The notes beneath the pieces are model-generated. The model worked only from the letters and a program-made list of their open reading frames with translations, was not told the DNA's origin and made no database searches. Below are positions 1-9,100 of a DNA stretch of 64,000 nucleotides, piece by piece. Both the position numbers and the translations under genes were made by a program. Position 1 is the stretch's first letter. Each line of letters opens with the position of its first letter. The stretch lies in NCBI GenBank assembly GCA_947471745.1, contig CANJKZ010000781.1, forward strand, positions 124,001 to 188,000, written 5' to 3'. This stretch comes from Closterium sp. Naga37s-1. Lineage: Eukaryota; Streptophyta; Zygnematophyceae; Desmidiales; Closteriaceae.

Positions 1-735
1 GTCCTTCAGCGCTTCCGCTTCACCTGGTCCTCGGCACACGCCACTCCTCTGGCTACATGTCACTCACTGTCAGCTCCACCTTCGGACGAGTCCGTAGAGC
101 CGAGTGGTCCTTACCTAGAGCTAGTTGGCTGCCTCATGTACCTGATGACCTGCACTCGTCCTGACCTTGCGTACCCTCTTGGCCTTCTGGCTCGCTACGT
201 GGCTACTGGTCGGCACCGAAAGGTGCACATGGATGCTGCTAAGAGGGTACTGCGCTACTTGTGCAGTACATTGGGCATGGGGCTCGTGCTTGGAGGACGG
301 GGCGACGTTGTCCTCACTGGTCACTCGGACGCTTCTTGGGTTGACGACCAGCCTACGCACCGGTCGTCACAGGGTTACACCTTCAGTCTTGGTTCTGGCT
401 CTGTTTCTTGGCGGTCTACGCGCTCGTCTTCCGTTTCGGCTCCAGTTGTGAGGTTGAGATCTACGCCACAGCCATGGCTGCACAGGAGTTACGCTGGCTT
501 ACCTATCTGCTGACCGACTTGGGAGAGAGGCCTCGTTCTCCTCGAGTTCTTTACGTCGACAACAAGGCAGCCATTGTCTTGTGTTAGGAGCATAGACTGG
601 AGCACAGAACGAAGCACATCGCTCTGCGTTACTTCTTGGCTCGAGAGTTGCAGCAGCGGGGTCAGCTTCGTCTTGCTCACGTGGCCACTCGGGCCAACAC
701 TGCTGATATATTCACCAAGGCGCTTCCGTCTGGTG
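1..735 (+). pseudogene. Copia A: 3' end of pol (RT end and RNase H), broken
   Basis: This is the tail of a Ty1/copia polyprotein running in from the left edge. Frame 1 reads the RT-RNase H connection (LMYLMTCTRPDLAYPL) and the first RNase H block (TGHSDASW), close to the same region of copies B and D. One base is lost near 437 relative to copy B, which shifts the frame. A TAG at about 586 replaces an Arg codon of copy B, next to a further small indel. The segment ending in DIFTKAL is still recognisable at about 700-722. No intact product is possible. Family identity is clear; the breaks are read against copies B and D in this same window. Confidence 0.85.
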
Positions 736-1023
736 ATCATCAGCGCTTTTGTACTTTGTTGGGTCTTGTACCTACGTTTCCACACTTGCTGTAGACTCTG
801 CTTGTATTGTGATCTATATATATATACCTGCATGCTTGCTTCTGCTAGGTAGAGATCACTGTACTGTTCTTGTTGCATATATACCACTGCATGTGAATTG
901 GCCTTGTGGCCTTTTGCTTGTGCTCAGTGTGTGTGGTGACTTTGTGATCCACCCTGAGCTTGCTTTGCTTTTCTTGACTGGTCTTGTGACCTCTTGCTCT
1001 CCCCCACTGTGCCTATGGGGGTG
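736..1023 (+). other. Copia A 3' untranslated region and polypurine tract
   Basis: This non-coding stretch lies between the pol remnant and the 3' LTR. It resembles the same interval of copies B, D and J (phrases around ggccttgtggcc and gtgatccaccctgagcttgc). It ends in the plus-strand primer, tatgggggtg, at about 1014-1023, immediately before the LTR. An AT dinucleotide run lies near 814-825. Confidence 0.75.
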
Positions 1024-1158
1024 TGTCAAACATATGTATATGTTATATTTGTGGGTAGGCTGTAGTGGGGTAGATACTGTGGGGTATAACCCCTTAGGCT
1101 TTTCTCCTTGTACCAAAACCTCTCGACATTCAACATCATTCATGCCTAGATTCTAAGA
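1024..1158 (+). repeat. Copia A 3' LTR (about 135 bp)
   Basis: It starts with TGTCAAAC directly after the polypurine tract and carries the block aggctgtagtggggtag (1057-1073) found in the short LTRs of copies B, D, G and J. The 3' end is approximate because the expected terminal CA is mutated. The partner LTR lies outside the window, so no target duplication can be checked. Confidence 0.7.
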
Positions 1159-1519
1159 GCCAGCTGCCACACAAATAACTCCGAAATCGTCGGAACGCAG
1201 AAGAAATAACACACGTTTTCAACGTCGCGACAGCAACAGCTGTCCGTTGCCCGGGGGGAGAGAGGCCACGGTCGATCGCGACCATTCGAGGCAAGGATCC
1301 GGCGGCGCCAAAGGAGTGCCCGTAAAAACATCGCCGCGAGGAGCAACTAACTAGTTCTCCTGGCTGGCCTATGCGGCTCCTGGACCCCAAGACATCCTTC
1401 CTCGTCCCCCCCTCGAGGGGTATTACACTCTAAAAAGCGGGGTAGGCTAGGAAAGTAGCTCTGGCACCAGGTGTTATGAATGATCTTGCAAAGTGCGCAG
1501 TAAAACGAATAACGAGAAT
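1159..1519. other. Intergenic, no gene seen
   Basis: No ORF with recognisable domains and no LTR or TIR structure was seen between copia A and the MITE. Confidence 0.5.
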
Positions 1520-1527
1520 ATTGAACT

Positions 1528-1853
1528 CAGGCCCTCAGATATCAGCGTAAAACGCACTGATTACGCTGATTTTGTAGCTCAGATTTTCGTTTTCCCTGAA
1601 ATTTCAGTGTATGCTTCAATTTTGCACTGAAATTTCAGTATAACCTTCGCGGTTACAAGACATACCCAAACAACTACGCCAGGAGCACCGTTGGTAATGT
1701 GCAGCGATAGATTAAAATTGGTATTTTAGTTTGCCTTGGAAATTAACACTGAAAAAAGTCAGCATAAGTTTAACCCCCACCACTGATTTGAACACTTCTT
1801 TGGACACTGCACACTGATCCATCAGCATGCCCTGAAACGAATCTGAGGGCCTG
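1528..1853. mobile_element. hAT-type MITE (326 bp)
   Basis: Perfect 13-bp terminal inverted repeats, CAGGCCCTCAGAT at 1528-1540 and ATCTGAGGGCCTG at 1841-1853, are flanked by an 8-bp target duplication, ATTGAACT (1520-1527) and GTTGAACT (1854-1861), with one mismatch. An 8-bp duplication and CAGG-type ends are typical of the hAT superfamily. The interior has no coding capacity. It carries repeated subterminal CACTGAT motifs and two copies of the palindrome CTGAAATTTCAG (1596-1607 and 1627-1638), which could be transposase-binding or hairpin sequences. It must be mobilised in trans. Confidence 0.85.
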
Positions 1854-1861
1854 GTTGAACT

Positions 1862-2806
1862 ACTGAATCACAATACAATGAAAGTGCCGAGGCCTAAATA
1901 GGGGAAATGCTAGCTAGGCGAGGAGGTCGGGTAAGGATGGCTCGGTGATGTCGCGATTGGAGCGGGGGCCGACTCGGGGGTGGTTCGGAAGACGAAATAG
2001 GCCGAACAAGTTCGTCGCGTGACCCTCGGGATGTCCTCGCTAATAACTGACTAGAGTAAGGAATTCTAATTCCTTATAGCGACTGTACAGTGTGATCTGA
2101 GTTCGATTTAAAGCCTAAGATCCGAGTTCGTCATGCTATGGTCTGAAGCGGTAAAATCCAAATACCGCGCTCAAACGTTACTGACCGTATTCAACCTTGT
2201 CAATCCAACCCGTAGCAGGTATCTATCAAACGCGTTTGCCTGGGGTACGATACTCTCCTCCGCAAGCCTCGCGGTAGATCCAATCAGCCCTGCGTGGTAT
2301 GCGCCATTGCCGCCCGCGTCGGTCACTACTTTCGCGTTTCCTCCCCACCGCCGTTCCTCCCCCCTGCGGCCGCCATGGCGGGAATCGTTAGTACACCCCT
2401 CACTGACTCCTGCTCGTTGCGCCAACACGATCGGCGAGGACTAGGTCCGCACGGCAGGCGCCGCATCATCGTAGGGTTGGGCGATCCCAATGCAGTCCGT
2501 GCTGGGCTCCGCACAGCGGCGATATCCCCCTCATCACACCCCTTGCTGCGCACGGCCGCTGCGCGTGCCTCTTTTCCGCGATGGAACGCGTTTGGATTAT
2601 CCACCACGATAGGGACGCGCGAGAGTTAATTGACCGCTCACTCACTCTCAGCACATAAATCGGCGTCCGCTTTCGAGGCCTCACTCACAAATTTGCCCGT
2701 CCCCTCACACCAATTCCCGCTTGCATTGCGTGCCTCTCCATCTCGTTTCCTCCCTTTTGGGCATCGAGTCGCACCTTCGAAGTCTCTCCTATTCTCAAGA
2801 GTCAGT
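1862..2806. other. Upstream region of the EGF-like gene, no gene seen
   Basis: No protein with a recognisable domain is encoded here. A short inverted repeat (TAAGGAATT/AATTCCTTA) lies at 2057-2076. The distal part is probably promoter and 5' leader of the host gene whose signal peptide starts at 3034, but I see no convincing TATA box. Confidence 0.4.
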
Positions 2807-2887
2807 GCTTGCAAGCCGCCTGCCACTGCCAGCGCTTGCAAGCCGCCTGCCACTGCCAGCGCTTGCAAGCCGCCTGCCACTGCCTGC
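2807..2887 (+). repeat. 27-bp tandem repeat, 3 copies
   Basis: Three head-to-tail 27-bp units begin gcttgcaagccgcctgcc at 2807, 2834 and 2861. They lie about 150 bp upstream of the proposed start codon, so probably in the 5' leader or promoter. The unit length is a multiple of three and is open in several frames, but no coding role is proposed. Confidence 0.9.
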
Positions 2888-3033
2888 GCGACTACTACCA
2901 GCAACGTGGCACGGCACGTCACGTCAAGTTGGACGTAGAAGAAGCCAGATTCGTCGCCACCGCGCCGTTGATCTCCAATCCCCATCTTTCCATTTCCCAC
3001 TGCGCCGTGATCGCATAGCCGTCGCCTGTCGCC

Positions 3034-3139
3034 ATGAAGCCCTGCGCGCGCCTGTCCGGCCTGTGTGGCCTCGCCGCACTCGTCGCGGGTATCGTCGCCA
3101 TCAGCTTCCTCGCAACCCACGCCAGCGCTTTTGTCGGTA
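3034..3139 (+). CDS. EGF-like gene exon 1 (signal peptide)
   Basis: ATG opens a 35-codon exon with a basic start (MKPCARLSG), a hydrophobic core (LAALVAGIVAISFLA) and an Ala-rich end (THASA) suited to signal peptidase cleavage. The donor GTGAGT follows at 3140, leaving phase 1, which fits the phase-1 EGF exons downstream. Confidence 0.7.
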
Positions 3140-6100
3140 GTGAGTATCGGTTCTGAGCGCTATTTATCAATTTGCCTCTCTCCTCTTGATTCTCACGATC
3201 GAGCATCGGTCTAACTGTGTGCTTGCCCTGCTGCATGCCGTGCGGAACGCCCATGGATTTGCGCTGCAGAGCCGTGTGCTGGCATCAATTGCGGGCCAAG
3301 TGCTTCCTGCATGCTGCAAGATGATGGCATGGCTGACTGCTGATGCGGCGTGTCAAACTTATATGCTATGGTCTATCTAGGCTGTAGTGGGGTAGATACT
3401 ATAAGGTACAACATTTCTAGGTTTCCTACTTGTACCCACCTTTTGCCTAGTCATTTCATTCCTCGTAATTCTCACATGGTATAGAGCAGGTTCCCTAATG
3501 GGAACGTTCTCTAGGGCCCACCACTATTACGAATTTTTTTTCCTTACCTGCCCGGAGCGCGCTTCGCGCCTGCCCTAGTCGCGTCCCGTGCGCCTGCCCT
3601 CCCGTCGCGTCCCCTGCCCTTAGCGGCCCGTCGCGCCCCTTAAGGCCCCTTCGCGGCCCCTTCTCGGCCCTTCGCGACCCCTCTTTCAGCCCTTCGCGGC
3701 CCTTCGTGGCCCCCCTCACGGCCCTTCGCGGCCCCTTCGCGGCCCCTCGCGGCCCCTTCGCGGCCCTTCGCGGCCCCTTCGCGGCCCCTCCGCGGCCCTT
3801 CGCGGCCCTTCGCGGCCCCTTCACGGCCCCTCCGCGGCCCCTTCGCGGCTCTTCGCGGCCCCTTCGCGGCCCCTCCACGGCTCTTCACAGCCCCGCCGCC
3901 CCGTCGTCGCCGCCCCAGCAGCAGCTGCCGTCACGCCTGCTGCCGCTGCTGCTTCCGCCACGGCCGGTCGCCGCCGCCGCTGTTGCCGTGACAGCCGCCG
4001 CCGCTGCTGCTAAGACAACCGCCGCTGCCACTGCCGTGACAGCCGCCGCCGCCGCCGTCCCGGCCCTACCCTTCAGCCGAGTCGCGGCCCTCCTCTGCCG
4101 CCCTGTCGCGGCCCTGTTCCTGCCGGCGCACCTCGGCCCTGCCCCACCACTTGCGGGCTTCTACCCACCCGCCCCTGGTAAGTGCACCAGCCGCGCCCCT
4201 GGTAAGTGCACCAGCCGCGTCCCTCCTGCTGCTGCTACTGCTAACCTGCTTCTGCTGCTGCTGCTGTCATGGCCACCCCCAATGTGCTCACCTTTAATGC
4301 TGAGGGTCGGGCTGTCGACTTTGAGGTCTGGGTCGATGATCTGCAGCTTTTCCTGCACTGCGATAGAAAAGACGGTCTCTCACTGTTCGATCTCACGTCT
4401 GGCGCCTTTGCTGCCCCTACTGCCGATGCTGACAGTACTGTTCGCTCACAGTGGGCCACACGCGATGCTGCTGCCCGTCTTGCTGTGCGTAGTCACCTGC
4501 TGTCCACTGAGCGCACGCACTTTAGTCAGTACAAGAGTGCTAAGACCTTGTACGACGCTGTAGTTGCACGCTACTCTTCCCCTGCCACTGCTGCCCTTAG
4601 TCGCCTCATGCTGCCGTACCTGTTCCCTGACCTCGCCGCCTTTCCCACAGTCGCTGACCTCATTACGCACCTCCGCACAAGTGACACCCGCTACCGCGCT
4701 GCGCTTCCTGCTGAGTTCTGCGCCAAGAACCCCCCCCCCCATGTACATCACCCTCTACTACCTAGTCACCCGGCTCCCTGACTCCCTTCGCTCGGTCAGG
4801 GACCACTTCCTCTCTGTTTGCCCCACCACGCTCACCGTTGACCTCCTCGAGGAGCGCCTCCTGAGAAGAGTATAGTCGCTGTAGGAGCCTCTCGTGGTGA
4901 CCCTCGTGCCCCCTTCTTTTAGGGGTGCTCCCACTCCCCCCTTTTGCCCTCTGTTGCCTCTGCTGCTGCTGTCGACCTCGTTGGCACCGAGTCGGTCGGT
5001 GCTGCGTCTGCCCCTAGCGGGAGACGCCGCAACGGCAAGGGCAAGGGGGGCAAGGGCGCTGGAGGAGCTAGCGGGGGCGGTGGTGGTGGTGGTGGAGGCG
5101 GTGGAGGGGGTGGGGGTGGCGGTGGGAGTGGTGGCGGGGGTGGGGGCTTCGGTGGCGGCGGTGGAGGCGGAGGCGGGGGCGGCGGTGGCGGTGGGAGCGG
5201 AGGAGGCGGCGGTGGCGGCGGTGGCGGCAGCGGCGGTGGAGCTGGTCGGGGTGGCTCTGCGCAGCGGGGCGGCTTCGGTGGTGGTCAGCGCCAGCAGCAG
5301 CAGCGCACTCGTGAGACCCCGTCCCCCCAGCAGCTTCGTGAGTGGTACGCTGCATGTCAGCGGGGTGGGGGTGCTGGTCCCTGTGCCTACGTCCTGCGTA
5401 CCGGCGACCGCACTGGTGAGCCGTGCGGCGGCCTGCACACCACCCAGCGCTGCTTCGGCCGCCTGACGGACGCCTGGCGTCTCCAGTTCCCTGACGCCAC
5501 TGAGATCCCTCGCTGGGGCGAGCTGCTTAGGTCGGGGGTTGCTATCTTTGATCTTGATTATGATGCTATTCTTGCTGCCATGTATGTTGTGTCTACTAGT
5601 GATGAGGGTGACTGTTACCTGTGTGTTCCGCCTGACCCGGGCATTGAGGCTGCTGCTCTAGGTGCTGGTGAGTCTGCTTCTCTAGGTGCTAGTGCGTCTG
5701 CTGCTCCAAGTGCTGGTGAGTCTGCTGCCCCAGGTGCTGGTGAGTCTGCTCTCTCAGGTTCCACGTCGGCTCAGGTTTTGCACACCTTCACCCTTGACTC
5801 GGGTGCTTCCCACTCCTTCTTTCGAGACCGCACCACACTCACGCCGCTTAGTCGGCCGGTTGCAGTCTCCCTGGCAGACCCCTCTGGGGGTCCTGTCCTT
5901 GCCTACTTCTCCACTTTCTTACCGTGTCCGGCGGCCCCTTCTGGCACCCTGTCAGGTCTTTAACTCCCCTCGTTCTCTACGAACTTGGTGAGTGGTGCTG
6001 ACCTACATGATGGGGGGGTTGACCAGTTCACTACTGCGAGTCAGCGAGTGACCCACTGCACGTGTGCTCAGACGGGCCGACACTTGGCCACGTTTACCCG

Positions 6101-9100
6101 TCAGCCGGGGTCGAGCCTGTACACACTGACTACTGAGTCTCCTCCGGTTGCTGCGTCTGGTCAGGTAGCTGCGTCGGGTCAGGTGTTTGCTGCAGCGTCC
6201 AGGTCTGGTCTTGAGTCTGCCCCCTGCTCGTGTCGTCTCCTGTCTCACCAGACTCTCCTCTGGCACCACCGCCGTGGTCACCCCTCCGTGCCTCGTCTCC
6301 GAGGCATGGCCTCCCGTGTCCTTGTCTCTGGTCTCCCCCGGTCCCTCCCTCCTCTTCACCCGGAGCCTGCCCCTACCTGCGTTCCCTGCGTCGAGGGGCG
6401 GCAGCGCGCCGCTCCTCACTCCTCCGAGTTTCCTCCAACAGAGGCTCCGCTGCAGACGCTTCACCTGGACGTGTGGGGCCCCGCCCGCGTCCGTGGACAG
6501 GGTCACGAGCGTTACTTCCTGCTGGTAGTTGATGACTACTCGCGTTACACCACAGTTTTCCCCTTGCGCAGCAAGGGTGAGGTCACTGAGGTGTTGATCG
6601 ACTGGATCCGCGCAGCTCGTCTCCAGCTCAGAGAGAGTTTCGGCTCGGACTTTCCTGTTCTGCGTCTGCATTCTGACAGAGGCGGAGAGTTTTCCTCTAA
6701 CCTTCTGCGAGCCTTCTGTCGTGCACGGGGCATCCGCCAGACGTTCACGCTTCCGGCCTCTCCACAGCAAATTGAGATTGCTGAGCGCCGCATTGGCATG
6801 GTCATGGACGTCGCTCGTACATCCATGATCCATGCGGCTGCTCCCCATTTTCTATGGCCGTTCGCGGTTCAGTACGCGGCGCATCAGATCAACCTTCAGC
6901 CCCGGGTCTCCTTGCCGGAGACCTCCCCTACTCTGCGGTGGACGGGGAAGGTTGGCGATGCGTCTGCGTTCCGTGTCTGGGGATCTCGAGCTTTTGTCCG
7001 CGATTCTTCTACGGACAAGCTGTCTCCCCGTGCTGTTCACTGCGTCTTCCTTGGCTTCCCCCCTGACGCGCCTGGTTGGCAGTTTTACCACCCCACCTCG
7101 CGCCGTGTTCTGTCCTCCCAGGACGTCACGTTTGACGAGTCGGTTCCTTACTACCGTCTCTTCCCCTACCGCACTGCACCCCTCCCCCCGCTGCCGCTCT
7201 TCCTCGCGCGAGGTCCCCCCCCGGTGGATCCTCTTCCCCCTCAGGGTCCTGCCCCCTCAGGTGTGTCCCAGGTAGATGCAGTCGAGCCTGTCGAGGTAGC
7301 TGTTGACTCTGGTGCTGCTAGGGGTGCTGAGCCTGTGGGTGCGGGGTCTGGGGGTGCTGAGCCTGGGGGTGCTGAGTCTGGGGGTGCTGAGCCTGGGGGT
7401 GCTGAGCCCGGGGGTGCTGAGCCTGGGGGTGCTGCGACTGGGGGTGCGGAGCCTGAGGGTGCTGGGCCTGCTCGTGTGGAGTCTGGCGGTACTGGGTCTG
7501 GAGGTCCTTCGGGTGCTTCGTCCCGGCGGGAGCTACCCTCTCCACAGGAGCTGCGCGAGTGGTTTGCTCGGCGCTGGAGCCGTGCTGCTGGAGCTGGAGG
7601 TGCTGCCGGAGCTGGAGGTTCTACTACTGCTAGGGGTGCTGGAGCTGCTGGTCCTGGGGGTGCTCCTCGTGCTGGAGCTGCTGGCGGTGCTGGAGCTGGC
7701 GGTGCTGCTGGAGTAGGTGCTGCTGGAGCTGCTGGAGCTGGGGCTGTTGAGTCTTCCGGTGGTCCTGCTGGAGCTGGAGCTGCTGCTGGTGCCAGTGCTC
7801 TTGTAGGTTCTGGAGTTGCTGCTCCTGGAGCTGGTGGAGCTGCTGGATTCGGGGCCGACCCTGGGGGTGCTGGTACTGTCCCTGCTGGTTGTGGAGGTGC
7901 TGCGCGGCCACGGCCGTACTTCGTTCCGCTCCTTGAGCAGGTTCTTGGTCTTCCGCCCTCTACTGGTCCTGCTCCTTCCTTAGAGTGTCCAATGCCTGTC
8001 CAAACCGAGTCACAGTTACAGCCCGCCTCCCCACTGCCTGCTCCTTCTCCCTACACTGGTCCTACTGGAGGTCTTACTGAGCGTCGTGAGCCTGCGTCTC
8101 GTCCTGCGTCGCCTGTTCGTGCTGCTCGCACTAGTCGTCGTGTTTCGCGTCAGCGTCCTCCTGCGGTCCCGGGCACGCACCAGATGGCACTGTGTCCTTC
8201 CACTGCTCCACTACGTGTCCCTTTGCCGTCTCCTCCAGAGTCCTCTTTTCCTGCTCTTGCTGACCCGGAGTCTGACTCTCTTCGTGCTGCCAGTCCTACT
8301 GTCACGCGTCTCCTGGCTACTGTTGTCACTCACCCTTCCTTTGAGTTCACTGCTGCGTCTGCCCTAGTTGCTGAGCTTGTCGACTTCGCTGCTCGCTGTC
8401 GTCTAGACTACGCCGCTAGTCTTGTTGCTGAGTCTGAGTCTGTCTGTCCTCCGTCCGCCGAGGGTGAGTGTGCTCTTAGCACGGACGTCCTTGAGGACAG
8501 GCAGGAGGAGTTCCAGTGTTATGCTGCTGCTTTGCCTCATCTCGTGTCCATGCTGATTGCCCCTGAGGGAGACCCAGATGCACCAGACATCCCGACCCCG
8601 CGCTCTTACGCAGAGGCTATTGAGGGTCCCTACTCTTCTCAGTGGCAGTCAGCCATGGACGCAGAGATGGCATCCTGGAAGTCCACAGGCACGTACGTCG
8701 ACGAGGTTCCCCCTCCTGGGGCGAACATCGCCAGTGGTATGTGGATTTTCAGGGTGAAGCGGCCGTCGGGTTCTCCGCCTGTCTTCAAGGCACGTTACGT
8801 GGCTCGAGGCTTCAGTCAGCGGCAGGGAGTTGACTACTTTCAGACCTTCTCTCCCACCCCGAAGATGACCACTCTTTGGGTGCTGCTGCATATAGCCGCT
8901 CAGCGCGACTACGAGCTTCACTCTCTTGACTTCAGCACTGCTTTCCTGCAGGGCAGCCTACACGAGGAGATCTGGCTGCGCCGCCCACCTGGCTTCACTG
9001 GGTCGTTTCCTCCTGGTACCCTGTGGAGCCTCCGGCGGCCAGTCTACGGTCTCCGCCAGGCGCCCCGTGAGTGGCACGACACACTGAGGACTACACTTGC

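Noticed and set aside
2133..2629. Overlapping ORFs of about 100 codons upstream of the EGF-like gene
   Set aside because: No domain, no consistent frame, and composition like the GC-rich leader; insufficient support.
4758..5438. Long minus-strand Thr/Ala/Pro-rich ORF opposite Gag
   Set aside because: It is the shadow of the poly-Gly tract of copia B Gag; the same shadow appears opposite copia D Gag.
6003..6848. Minus-strand ORF of about 280 codons opposite integrase
   Set aside because: Antisense of a conserved Pol region with biased third positions; a matching antisense ORF is found in copia D, as expected from codon bias alone.
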